DNA of 33,125 nt from contig JAOZSR010000037.1 of the NCBI GenBank assembly GCA_029939575.1, forward strand, positions 1-33,125, in the 5' to 3' direction. A program made the translations under genes and the position numbers. The notes under the pieces are model-generated. The model saw nothing but the letters and a program-made list of their open reading frames with translations. It did no database searches and had not been told where the DNA came from. Source of the DNA: Fidelibacterota bacterium. Its GTDB lineage: Bacteria > Fidelibacterota > UBA2242 > JAOZSR01. Positions 17,060 through 25,205 of the stretch are shown here, one piece after another. Each line of letters opens with the position of its first letter. The stretch's first letter is position 1.

Positions 17060-18166
17060 TTAAAACCCTTTTTTCACCATTTTAATGAATTCCGGAATAT
17101 GAATTGTCAAACCTATGCGGTGTGAGTTTCCCAAAGTTTCGTATCTTCCTCCTAAAGCAAATCCATAATCTATGTTCCCAACATTAGTTTTAATTCCAAG
17201 ACCCATGTGTTTGCCATTAAGTCCGTCTTTACCTAATCTGAGGAAAATTTTATCTTTGATAAGCGTTTCAAGGCCGAACTGGGTCCTTATAGAAATAAAG
17301 GTTGGATTGAAAGTAGTTGAGTTTTGTTTTCCCTGAAATTCCAGATCAAGATCAAAAGAGGGAATAAAAGTCAGATGTAAAGGAGTGAAAATATATTTAT
17401 AGGAATTGCCAATTTGCAAGGAAGGTAAAATTGTTTCCTTTTCCCCATCATCCCAGAAAAGAAAGGTTGTGATAATATCTGATATAGAAAGACCAACGCG
17501 ATAGTTTTTTGAAGGCAAATAGAGCAGCCCAATATCAAAGCCGATTCCAAGCGCTTTATTTGTATATAGGTTTTTATATAAAGTTTTCGCTGATCCTCCG
17601 AAATATATTTTTGATGAATGTTTGGTTGCAATGGAAAAAATAAATGCGTTTTCACTGGCTCCAAATGTGCCTACTTTACCAAAATCAATTCTTTCGCCAG
17701 GATCGAATTGATTGTTACCTTCAGAGCCATCAGAATCTGGACCGGGATATCCCTGATCTTCGGGCCCTAATCCATCATTTCCAAAATCTAAAAGTGCATT
17801 TTCAGTTAAAGGAATGTTATCAACTCCACTTCGAAGAAAGATCATTCCAAAAGCGTATTTTCTACAGGGCGGAATAGCAATTGAAAATTGGTCCAGATTT
17901 AATACTCCTGCAAACTCCTCAGTATGCATAAACTGTCCGCTTAATTGAAGGTTTTCTGCCAAAACCGCCGGATTCCAATAAGCAGCTGAAACAGATTGTG
18001 GATTGGATACAACTGCTCCGCCAAGATTCATTTCTCGAACTCCAATCCCGTTTTTCAAAAAAGAACCGGCATATTTTGTTCCAAATGCAAAAATTACCTT
18101 AGGTAATATTAGCAGGAACAGAATTAAGATTAGAAATGTATTATAATGTTTTTTTTTATTTTCCAT
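17060..18166 (-). CDS. PorV/PorQ-like outer-membrane protein (UPF0164 style)
   Basis: A 368-residue exported protein. The signal peptide spans about 1-27 (KK basic start, long hydrophobic run, cut near IFA/FG). The mature N-terminus KYAGSFLKNGIGVREMNLGGAVVS and AAYWNPAVLA match PorV/UPF0164 barrels of the FCB group; PorV in Bacteroidota works with type IX secretion, while relatives elsewhere lack known function. Residues about 117-152 form an Asp/Gly/Pro-rich insert (NDGLGPEDQGYPGPDSDGSE) that looks like a calcium-binding loop exposed at the surface. It lies 42 bases downstream of mutS on the same strand; no other secretion genes are nearby. Confidence 0.8.
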   Translation of the reverse strand: MENKKKHYNTFLILILFLLILPKVIFAFGTKYAGSFLKNGIGVREMNLGGAVVSNPQSVSAAYWNPAVLAENLQLSGQFMHTEEFAGVLNLDQFSIAIPPCRKYAFGMIFLRSGVDNIPLTENALLDFGNDGLGPEDQGYPGPDSDGSEGNNQFDPGERIDFGKVGTFGASENAFIFSIATKHSSKIYFGGSAKTLYKNLYTNKALGIGFDIGLLYLPSKNYRVGLSISDIITTFLFWDDGEKETILPSLQIGNSYKYIFTPLHLTFIPSFDLDLEFQGKQNSTTFNPTFISIRTQFGLETLIKDKIFLRLGKDGLNGKHMGLGIKTNVGNIDYGFALGGRYETLGNSHRIGLTIHIPEFIKMVKKGF

Positions 18167-18208
18167 TTTTTATAGTATGTTACAAATTAATGATTGTTCC
18201 CTTTTTTA

Positions 18209-20836
18209 TTATAAACCGTATTTTTTTTTCAGTTCATTAAGTTTTTGTAATGCTTCGATCGGGGTCATATTATCCACATCAACTTTGGTTAATTTGTCTC
18301 TAAGTTCACTTTCTCTTTTATCAAAAAGCCCTAATTGATTGGGGTTTTGTGCCTCCATTTTTTTAAAATGCTGAGAATCAGTTGGTAATGTCCATTCTTC
18401 AGTAGATAGATTTGCTAAAATTTCATTTGCCCTATGAATTACCTTTCCGGGAACTCCGGCCATTTGAGCTACATGAATTCCATAACTTTTATCACAACCG
18501 CCAGGAATGATTTTTCTCAGGAAAACAATCCGGTTTCCATATTCTTTGACTGCTACATTAAGATTTACAACTCGTGGCAGAAGTTTTTCCAATTCGGTTA
18601 ACTCATGATAGTGTGTTGCAAACAGAGTTTTGGCTGCAACTCTACTTGTATTATGCAGGTATTCTGTCACAGCCCAGGCAATGGCCATCCCGTCATATGT
18701 GGATGTTCCGCGACCAATTTCATCGAGTAATACCAAAGAATTTGGAGTAACATTGTTAAGAATATTGGCAGTTTCGTTCATTTCCATCAGAAATGTGGAT
18801 TCCCCGGCAGCCAGGTTATCGCTGGCGCCAACCCTGGTAAAAATTTTGTCAACTACTCCAATTCTGGCTGATTCTGCCGGAACAAAACATCCGATTTGAG
18901 CCATGAGTACGATCAATCCAACCTGGCGCAAATAGGTCGATTTTCCGGCCATATTTGGACCTGTAATTATTAAGATCTGTTTTTTTAAATTATTAGTGTC
19001 TAAATCATTAGTGACAAATTTTTCTCCCGGTGGCAAAAGATATTCTACAACTGGATGGCGTCCATCTTTAATATATAATTCCGGCCCATTATTAATTTCC
19101 GGACGGCAGTAGTTATTTTTTTCTGAAAGCTCGGCAAATCCGCAAATAGTATCCAAATTCGCCAGAACATAAGCATTTTGCTGGATTTTTTTAATTTCAT
19201 CCAGAATAAGATCTCGTAATTCAAGAAAAAGTTTATATTCAATTTCACCCATTTTATCTTCAGCCGAGAGAAGTTTTTCCTCATATTTTTTTAATTCTTC
19301 GGTAATAAATCTTTCAGAATTAACCAGGGTTTGCTTACGAATATAATTATCCGGGACTTTATCAATATTTACTTTTGTGATATCAATATAATAGCCAAAA
19401 ACTTTATTATATTTTATTTTTAGTGATGGAATCCCAAGTTTTTTTCTTTCACTTGCCTGTAAATTTGCAATCCATTCTTTTCCGTGTTTCACCAGATATC
19501 GAAATTCGTCTAATTCCTTATTGTAACCTTCCAGAATGAAACCTCCGGCTTTAATAGACAAAGGTAAATCCTGATCTTTAATCGCTTTATCCAGAATATT
19601 TTTTAATGGTTTTAAAGCATTTAGTTTTAATCGTAGATTATTGAATTGTTTTTCTGCTTTAATAATATCAGTAATCTCTGGTATTAATTCCAGAGTGCTA
19701 CGTAAAAGTAACAAATCTCTGGAATTAGCACGATTAGCTGAAAGTCTGGAGAGAAGTCTTTCCAGATCACTACATTTTGAAAGCAAATTTCTTAACTTTT
19801 CACGTGTAATGTATTCATTCACAAAGAATTCAACCTGGTTAAGCCGGGACGAGATCATCGCAACTTTTTGTAAAGGTCGAATTAACCATTTTTTTAAAAG
19901 TCGGCTTCCCATAGGTGTCACAGTTTGATCCAGAACTTCAATCAATGAACCGCGTCTATTTCCATTTTGCATAGTTTGAAAAATTTCCAAATTACGTTGG
20001 GTGAAATTGTCAATAAGCACAACATCGTCATCGGTTTGATACTGGATACTGTTTACGTGGGATAAATTGGTCATGAAATTTTGTTTCAGATAGGATAAAA
20101 TAGGACCCGCTGCCTGTACACCCAGGATTGAATCCTCACAACCAAATCCTTTGAGAGAGGTTGTCTCAAATTGTTCAATCATAGTATGATATGCCGATTC
20201 GTAATCATAAATCCAGTCGTCAATTGGAGTTACTCTCAGGACAACATTATTAAAAAGGGCTTTGATTTCTTTAAATTGTGATTCACGACAAATGATCTCT
20301 GAAGGATGAAGTGAGAGCACCTTTTCTTTAAGTTGGATTAGTGTTGCATCCATCAGGAAAAATTCACCGGTAGAAGCATCAATAGCTGCTATTCCCACAT
20401 CTTTTTTATTTATAATTACGGAAACCAGGTAATTATTTTTTGTTTCTTCCAGAAAGCGATTAGTAACAGCGGTTCCCGGTGTAATAACTTCCACAACCTC
20501 TCTTTTTACAATTCCCTTGGCTGTTTTGGGATCTTCCACCTGCTCGCAAATTGCAACTTTATGTCCTGCTTTCAGTAATTTGTGAAGATAATTTTCCAAA
20601 GCATGATAGGGAAATCCTGCTAAAGGAACAGTTGAGGCCTTGCCGTTTGCTCTTTTTGTAAGGGTGATATTCAATATTTTTGAGCATGTTTTTGCATCTT
20701 CCTGGAATGTTTCGTAGAAATCGCCCATTCTGAATAATACAACCGCATCGGAATATTGAGTTTTTACAGCCTGAAATTGTCTCATAACAGGTGTGCTTTG
20801 CTCAATTTTAATATTTTCCCCTTTTTTACTCATCAT
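18209..20836 (-). CDS. mutS: DNA mismatch repair protein MutS
   Basis: An 875-residue MutS1. Domain I begins near residue 13 with the mismatch-binding GDFYETF; connector, lever and clamp domains follow; the ATPase has Walker A TGPNMAGKST, the YLRQVG extension and Walker B LLDEIGRGTSTYDG. The short C-terminal tail ends in PIEALQKLNELKKKYG, the family tetramer or MutL-contact region. Length agrees with typical MutS1. No obvious ribosome binding site is present; two consecutive ATG codons start the gene. The upstream 415 bases hold no gene on this strand. Confidence 0.98.
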   Translation of the reverse strand: MMSKKGENIKIEQSTPVMRQFQAVKTQYSDAVVLFRMGDFYETFQEDAKTCSKILNITLTKRANGKASTVPLAGFPYHALENYLHKLLKAGHKVAICEQVEDPKTAKGIVKREVVEVITPGTAVTNRFLEETKNNYLVSVIINKKDVGIAAIDASTGEFFLMDATLIQLKEKVLSLHPSEIICRESQFKEIKALFNNVVLRVTPIDDWIYDYESAYHTMIEQFETTSLKGFGCEDSILGVQAAGPILSYLKQNFMTNLSHVNSIQYQTDDDVVLIDNFTQRNLEIFQTMQNGNRRGSLIEVLDQTVTPMGSRLLKKWLIRPLQKVAMISSRLNQVEFFVNEYITREKLRNLLSKCSDLERLLSRLSANRANSRDLLLLRSTLELIPEITDIIKAEKQFNNLRLKLNALKPLKNILDKAIKDQDLPLSIKAGGFILEGYNKELDEFRYLVKHGKEWIANLQASERKKLGIPSLKIKYNKVFGYYIDITKVNIDKVPDNYIRKQTLVNSERFITEELKKYEEKLLSAEDKMGEIEYKLFLELRDLILDEIKKIQQNAYVLANLDTICGFAELSEKNNYCRPEINNGPELYIKDGRHPVVEYLLPPGEKFVTNDLDTNNLKKQILIITGPNMAGKSTYLRQVGLIVLMAQIGCFVPAESARIGVVDKIFTRVGASDNLAAGESTFLMEMNETANILNNVTPNSLVLLDEIGRGTSTYDGMAIAWAVTEYLHNTSRVAAKTLFATHYHELTELEKLLPRVVNLNVAVKEYGNRIVFLRKIIPGGCDKSYGIHVAQMAGVPGKVIHRANEILANLSTEEWTLPTDSQHFKKMEAQNPNQLGLFDKRESELRDKLTKVDVDNMTPIEALQKLNELKKKYGL

Positions 20837-21251
20837 CGTTTCAGTTGGAATTTAATAAAAGTGTTGAGAATTTAAAATTAGTATTCCTTAGAATTTTCCC
20901 GATTGATATTTTTTTCTTTTCGGAATATTATTTATGTCAATATTATTAAATATTGCTCAGGTTGTATATGATAGTAATATGATAAAATTTCAATTAACTG
21001 TATAATAATAAATTATTTTATTGCACTTATAAATATTAATTATGTATATTCCATATACAAGCAAAAGAAGTTAGTAAATTCCAGGTTTGATTTTTGAATT
21101 ATATTAGAATAGAATGTATAATTTATTAATACATTGGAATAATGTTATTAAAATATTTAAATAATATTTTTTGGTTGAAAAACTTGATTTTTTTAATTTG
21201 TTAATATATTTTAATATTGATAAAGTTATACAAAATAAAAGAGGCTGAAAA
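20837..21251. other. Long AT-rich divergent spacer between mutS and the AbrB/Doc genes, with two palindromes
   Basis: No gene is supported in these 415 bases. It holds two perfect inverted repeats: TGTATAT-TCC-ATATACA (21043-21059) and AATGTAT-N9-ATACATT (21113-21135). They share the GTAT/ATAC arms and could be sites for the AbrB/MazE-like proteins encoded just downstream. GAGG precedes the ATG at 21252. Promoter-like matches are many in such AT-rich DNA, so I call none. Confidence 0.5.
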
Positions 21252-21494
21252 ATGAGAAGGAAAATTGTCAGAGTAGGTGCCAGTTTGTGTGTATTATTGC
21301 CAAAATCAGTAATTACTGCGATGGATTGGGATTTTGGGGATTATATAGACCTTATCCTTGATGAAGAAGAAGAGCAGGTTATTTTAAGAAATTATGTGGT
21401 AAAGAAGGTTTCAAAAAGCACATATTTTGAAAGATTTGATGGTTTTATGCAAGAATTCAAAGACACTCTTCAAGAAATAGATGAAATCGCTTAA
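21252..21494 (+). CDS. AbrB/MazE/SpoVT-like DNA-binding protein 1
   Basis: An 80-residue protein. Residues 1-50 match the swapped-hairpin AbrB/MazE fold: KIVRVGASLCVLLPKSVITAMDWDFGDYIDLILDE (compare the family pattern K-hydrophobic-GNS-x-hydrophobic-P-K...W-x-x-G-D). The second half of GNSLG is changed to SLC. The C-terminal part (about 55-80: YFERFDGFMQEFKDTLQEIDEIA) is acidic and helical, like antitoxin tails that bind a toxin. The next gene encodes a paralogue of the same length, 15 bases on, and a Doc-like protein follows. Antitoxin and autorepressor are the likely roles. Confidence 0.8.
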   Translation: MRRKIVRVGASLCVLLPKSVITAMDWDFGDYIDLILDEEEEQVILRNYVVKKVSKSTYFERFDGFMQEFKDTLQEIDEIA

Positions 21495-21509
21495 AATCAG
21501 GAGTAAGAA

Positions 21510-21752
21510 ATGAAACGCAAAATTATTAGAGTCGGTTCCAGTAGGGGAGTATTACTTCCCAGAGAAGTTACCAGGGCAATGAACTGGAAATTTGGCTCAG
21601 AGGCAGAGTTAACAGTAGATGAAGAGGAAAAACAAATTGTTTTAAAGACTATTAAAGTGGATATTCCTGATGATTTTAATGGTGAACAATTAAAAGGTTT
21701 AGAGGATATTTTGATCAGGTTTGATAGTGTTCTGGGAGGTATTGATGACTAA
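21510..21752 (+). CDS. AbrB/MazE/SpoVT-like DNA-binding protein 2
   Basis: An 80-residue paralogue of the preceding protein (both begin M-R/K-R-K-I-hydrophobic-RVG and keep LLP and A-M-x-W-x-F-G). Here the N-terminal hairpin keeps SRGVLLPREV, nearer the family norm. The acidic tail EQLKGLEDILIRFDSVLGGIDD probably contacts the partner. AGGAG precedes the ATG. The stop overlaps the start of the Doc-like gene by eight bases (ATGACTAA), so the two are likely made in a coupled way. Two tandem antitoxin-type proteins for one Doc-like protein is unusual; they may form a heterodimer. Confidence 0.82.
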   Translation: MKRKIIRVGSSRGVLLPREVTRAMNWKFGSEAELTVDEEEKQIVLKTIKVDIPDDFNGEQLKGLEDILIRFDSVLGGIDD

Positions 21753-22143
21753 AGACCAAAAGAAGCAGATGAAAATTTTGTGCTATGTTAATTGGCTTTT
21801 AGCAGAAAAATATAATGGACATCAGGGACTGAGAGATATTGATGCGTTAAAAGAAGTCCTGGAATTGCCGGGTGGTGGATCATTAACTTGTTTAACAGGT
21901 GATAGATTAACAAATAGAAAAGACCTTTATTCTCAGCTTGGCTGGTTTGTTTATTATATGCTTGAAAATGAACCCTTTGAAAGCAAAAATATTTCTTCGG
22001 TTTTGTTAATGCTTTTATGGTGTCTGGAGCATTATAAACTTAAATATAAAATGGATTCTTTATTGGATTTTATTATTAATCTTGACCCTATGAGACAAGG
22101 TAATACCGATATTTCAATTTGGTTTTCAAATAATTGTAAATAA
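21745..22143 (+). CDS. Doc/Fic-fold protein with degenerate active site (pseudo-toxin)
   Basis: A 132-residue protein aligned by eye to death-on-curing (Doc) proteins. Residues 14-42 (VNWLLAEKYNGHQGLRDIDALKEVLELP) copy the Doc N-terminal pattern in which a helix is followed by G-x-x-G-LRD...LE-x-ALA-x-P. After a loop, residues 62-95 match the region before and after the Fic motif. The motif itself, HPFxDGNKRTA in active Doc, reads EPFESKNISSV (76-86): the catalytic His, the Gly and the Arg are lost, PF and Asn remain. Phosphotransfer to EF-Tu is therefore not expected. I chose the ATG at 21745 since GGGAGG lies just before it; a start at 21721 would lack one. It ends three bases from a convergent gene. 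Confidence 0.68.
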   Translation: MTKDQKKQMKILCYVNWLLAEKYNGHQGLRDIDALKEVLELPGGGSLTCLTGDRLTNRKDLYSQLGWFVYYMLENEPFESKNISSVLLMLLWCLEHYKLKYKMDSLLDFIINLDPMRQGNTDISIWFSNNCK

Positions 22144-22146
22144 AAT

Positions 22147-22632
22147 TTATTCTATATTTTCAAATTTTTCGGCATCAACATTTTTTCTCGCTTTATCCGG
22201 ATTAAATATTTTTCCATTCATGCAGATATACGAACCAGGTGCTAAAGTCTGAACTGCACCCATTGCAAAGCCTACATTGAATACAGCATCGCTGTTTCGA
22301 AATCTGGCAGGTTGCATAGAACCAGTAAAAACAATAGTTTTATCTTTAACTTTTTTTAGGCGTTGAGCAGAAGATATCATAGTGTCGGTACCATGAGTAA
22401 TTACAATTCGATTATGTGGGTCGGCAGAAATTTTTTCCAATAATTGTCTACGATCATCATCAGTCATATCAAGACTGTCTTTTTGTATAATAGATTCAAT
22501 CTCGTAATCAACAGTAATGTTAGCTTCATTTAATATTTCCCGCACAACTGAAGCACCAACCTTATAAGTGCTTTTTTTGTCAAAATATACTTTATCAATA
22601 GTGCCGCCAATTGTATATATTTTTATTTTCAA
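22147..22632 (-). CDS. Short single-domain asparaginase-like protein
   Basis: A 161-residue protein equal to the N-terminal domain of L-asparaginase. It keeps the first Thr motif YTIGGTID (Thr11), the second Thr/Asp motif THGTDTM (Thr82, Asp83), FTGSMQPARFRNSDAVFN and a Lys in the KARKN region near the expected Lys position (150). The C-terminal domain of the 330-residue enzymes is absent; short stand-alone versions are a known family, so I read it as intact, not truncated. No signal peptide. It lies 18 bases after motA on the same strand. Activity on asparagine is plausible but the substrate of short forms is not well defined. Confidence 0.82.
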   Translation of the reverse strand: MKIKIYTIGGTIDKVYFDKKSTYKVGASVVREILNEANITVDYEIESIIQKDSLDMTDDDRRQLLEKISADPHNRIVITHGTDTMISSAQRLKKVKDKTIVFTGSMQPARFRNSDAVFNVGFAMGAVQTLAPGSYICMNGKIFNPDKARKNVDAEKFENIE

Positions 22633-22650
22633 TATTATTACTCCATCATT

Positions 22651-23508
22651 TTATAATTTAATATTATTATTTTCTACTTTTTGAGTTTTTCTTTCAGTTT
22701 CCGGTACGAAAGTGTTTAGTTTTTCCCTTACAATTACATGATGATCTCTGTTGTGAAGACAAACAACACCTTCGATCATAATCTCTTTTTGCATTATTTC
22801 TTCATCTGATCTGCGTTTTAATTTTCCACCAATTGGAATAAAGATAAGATTTGATAGAATCAGTCCGTAAAATGTTGTCAATAAAGCCATACCCATTCCT
22901 TCGAGCAAGGTTCGGAATTTAGTTGCAACATCAAATTCCAGGGCAGCAGAAAATGCATCAGCAGTTGCCGGACCCGTAGCAGTATAAGACTGCATCATAA
23001 TTATTAAACCAACAATAGTACCAACCATACCAAAAGCAGGTGCGTATGAACCCATATAAAAAAATAATTCCTGGCCAATTTGGTGGCGCTTTTCCATATT
23101 GGAAAGTTCTAAGTAGAGATAATTTCTCAGGTTATCCTGATTTTTTTCACTTATTGCAAGTTCTATTGAATTTTTTAAAAAATAGTCATCAATGTCATTT
23201 ATTTCATTTTCAAGTGCCAAAAGTCCTTTTTTTCGTACTATTTGAGCGTAATCTTCAAATTGCTTTATTATTTCTTCATAGCCAAAAACATTTCTCCTAA
23301 AGGCATTTTTTAATACTTTAAAAATACTCCACATATTTTTAAGAGGATAATTAATAAATGTAGCTGCCAATGTGCCACCAAGCACTAATAATAATGATCG
23401 GTAATCCCAGAAATAAGTAGCTGCCACCATACCATCCTTACCTCCAATTATGGCAAAAATAATTAGTCCAATTCCGGTTAATAATCCTAATAATGTGGCA
23501 AAATCCAT
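22651..23508 (-). CDS. motA: MotA/PomA-family flagellar stator protein
   Basis: A 285-residue integral membrane protein with four helices: about 4-23, 36-54, 150-172 and 200-225. A cytoplasmic loop (about 57-148) lies between the second and third, as in MotA, and carries LLALENEI and the NMEKRHQIGQ segment. The third helix starts at SYAPAFGMVGTIVGLI, with the conserved Pro157, and the fourth is GMGMALLTTFYGLILSN. The tail EGVVCLHNRDHHVIVREKLNTFVPE matches the family end. MotA needs MotB to anchor and conduct ions; no MotB follows here, as asparaginase does. TolQ/ExbB is less likely given the motifs. Confidence 0.88.
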   Translation of the reverse strand: MDFATLLGLLTGIGLIIFAIIGGKDGMVAATYFWDYRSLLLVLGGTLAATFINYPLKNMWSIFKVLKNAFRRNVFGYEEIIKQFEDYAQIVRKKGLLALENEINDIDDYFLKNSIELAISEKNQDNLRNYLYLELSNMEKRHQIGQELFFYMGSYAPAFGMVGTIVGLIIMMQSYTATGPATADAFSAALEFDVATKFRTLLEGMGMALLTTFYGLILSNLIFIPIGGKLKRRSDEEIMQKEIMIEGVVCLHNRDHHVIVREKLNTFVPETERKTQKVENNNIKL

Positions 23509-23566
23509 ATTCTTCTCAAGTGGTTAATTAAAAAAAATCCTTTTTTTGAAACGCAGTATAATAAGC

Positions 23567-23902
23567 TTACTCTTTTGTTCTGTCAATTACGCGGAAAATC
23601 TTTTCCCCGTGTTTTGCCATACGATATTTTTCGCGGGCTAATTTTTCAATATATTTCAAATCTGATTCAAGTTTTGAGATTTCTGTTTGCAATGAATCTT
23701 GATTGGCTTTTAAGGAAGTAATATGTTCCTGTATTTCATTTTTTTCCTGATGAAGAAGATATATTTGGTATAATCCATAATCTCCAATCACAAAAAAAAT
23801 AATAAAAACAATTGATAAAAAAAGAATTGATAAAGACCAGTATAATTTTTTGATATTATTGAATTCGTTGGTTTTTTTGTATTTTAATTGTTTCTTTTTC
23901 AT
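23567..23902 (-). CDS. FtsB/DivIC-like septum formation initiator
   Basis: A 111-residue bitopic protein. A basic cytoplasmic start (KKKQLKYKK) is followed by one helix (about 24-46), then a periplasmic coiled coil (about 50-86: EKNEIQEHITSLKANQDSLQ) and a small C-terminal module with KYIEKLAREKYRMAKHGEKIFRVID, the diagnostic stretch of the FtsB/DivIC family (LAREKYGM-x-x-GE). These proteins form the FtsQ-FtsL-FtsB complex at the division site. It lies 58 bases upstream of motA on the same strand, so shared transcription is possible but unproved. Confidence 0.85.
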   Translation of the reverse strand: MKKKQLKYKKTNEFNNIKKLYWSLSILFLSIVFIIFFVIGDYGLYQIYLLHQEKNEIQEHITSLKANQDSLQTEISKLESDLKYIEKLAREKYRMAKHGEKIFRVIDRTKE

Positions 23903-24113
23903 AACTTTTTCATATAAAAAAATAGAGAATCAATCTTAATTATTTTGACGAAAGTTATAAACATATTTGATAAGATACCACTAAAAATTTGCTAATTTTT
24001 TATTTGAATGACAGCATAATTTTTTAAAACATTGCAGTGAGATGATAAGAAAAACTAAAAAGAGTAAAAAAATAGCAATTTGTTTCCTGAAATCACATAG
24101 GATTTTTTCAGAC

Positions 24114-24142
24114 TTGATAAACTGTAATGATAAGGTTAAATT
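24114..24142 (+). promoter_or_regulatory. Candidate promoter of the polysaccharide cluster
   Basis: TTGATA (24114-24119), a spacer of 17 bases and TAAATT (24137-24142), the same -10 hexamer as in the iron promoter at 10204. It is followed 17 bases later by AAAGGGG and the ATG at 24167. In AT-rich DNA such matches are common, so confidence is moderate. Confidence 0.4.
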
Positions 24143-24166
24143 TTCTACTGAAATAAAAGGGGTATT

Positions 24167-25135
24167 ATGTCAATTACAATAAGTCAGTATGATAAAAATT
24201 TTAATAAAGAATGGGATCAGTTTGTATCAGGAAGCGTAAATGGTACTATTTTTCACACCAGAAAGTTTCTTTCCTATCATCCTGTGGATCGTTTTAATGA
24301 TTGTTCATTAATTTTTACAAAAAAGAATAAACTGTTTGGTGTCTTCCCGGCTGTATCTGGAAATTGGGATGATAAAAAAACTCTTTATTCTCACAGAGGT
24401 GCCAGTTATGGAGGACCGGTTTATCAGGCCGGTTTATCCATTGCCGATGCTTATGAGATGACAGAGATATTAATAAATTATGCCAGGGAAGAAAAATTTG
24501 AGCGAATAATTATTACCTTGCCACCAATTATTTATGAACGCCGTTTGTCAAATTATATTGATTTTGCTTTGGTTCAAAATGGTTTTACCTATTTAAAACG
24601 TGAAGTTTCCAGTATTGTCTATTTAGAAGAAAATATTGATCTTAATGTGAAAAAATTTAAATCAGTTAATAGAACGGCATTTAGGAAAGCGGAAAAGTTG
24701 GGAGTTCAGGTCAGAGAAACGGAAGATTTTGAAAGATTTTACAAAATTTTAAAGAAAAATCTAAAAATCAGGCATGGTGTTCAGCCAACACATACATTGG
24801 AAGAATTATATACACTTAGAAAATTATTCCCAGAGAAAATAAAGTTATATGGCGCTTTTATTGATGATGACATGATCGCAGGTGTTGTAGTATTTGATTG
24901 TAATGCAGATGTAGCGCTGGCTTTTTATATCAGTCATGATGAATCGAAACAAGAGTATAGGGGCGTTAATTATTTGTTTTACAAAATTATAGATAACTGT
25001 ATTAATGAAGGATTTCGATATCTTGATTTTGGGATCTTCACCGTAAATATGGAACCGAATTTTGGACTGGCACGTTTTAAAGAAGGCTTTGGTTCCAGCG
25101 GAGTTTTGAGGGATACCTTTAAACTTGAATTATAA
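24167..25135 (+). CDS. FemAB/GNAT-like peptidyl- or acyltransferase
   Basis: A 322-residue soluble protein made of two GNAT-like halves, as in FemAB and BioF2/CelD-like transferases. The first half starts with DQFVSGSVNGTIFHTRKFLSY (the W/D-x-F-V-x-x-S-x-x-G-T-x-F-H/Q motif of this group) and holds SHRGASYGGPV. The second half has RTAFRKAEKLGVQVRET, then AGVVVFDCNADVALAFYISHD and FGLARFKEGFGSSG, typical of FemAB-like C-termini. Such enzymes add amino acids or acyl groups to peptidoglycan precursors or glycans. Placed at the head of a flippase-glycosyltransferase series, it probably decorates a surface glycan. The acceptor is not identifiable. Confidence 0.82.
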   Translation: MSITISQYDKNFNKEWDQFVSGSVNGTIFHTRKFLSYHPVDRFNDCSLIFTKKNKLFGVFPAVSGNWDDKKTLYSHRGASYGGPVYQAGLSIADAYEMTEILINYAREEKFERIIITLPPIIYERRLSNYIDFALVQNGFTYLKREVSSIVYLEENIDLNVKKFKSVNRTAFRKAEKLGVQVRETEDFERFYKILKKNLKIRHGVQPTHTLEELYTLRKLFPEKIKLYGAFIDDDMIAGVVVFDCNADVALAFYISHDESKQEYRGVNYLFYKIIDNCINEGFRYLDFGIFTVNMEPNFGLARFKEGFGSSGVLRDTFKLEL

Positions 25136-25205
25136 TTTTTTACCTGTAACAACATTTCAAAACAGATTTTCATAGAAATATTTCTCTATTTAAAATTGAG
25201 GTTAA

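Noticed and set aside
22147-22632. Truncated asparaginase pseudogene
   Set aside because: All N-domain motifs are intact and short stand-alone asparaginase-like proteins of about this length are a known family.
24042-24182. 46-codon ORF overlapping the start of the FemAB-like gene
   Set aside because: Composition is Lys/Ile/Ser-rich as expected from AT-rich DNA, it has no ribosome binding site and it overlaps a well-supported start.
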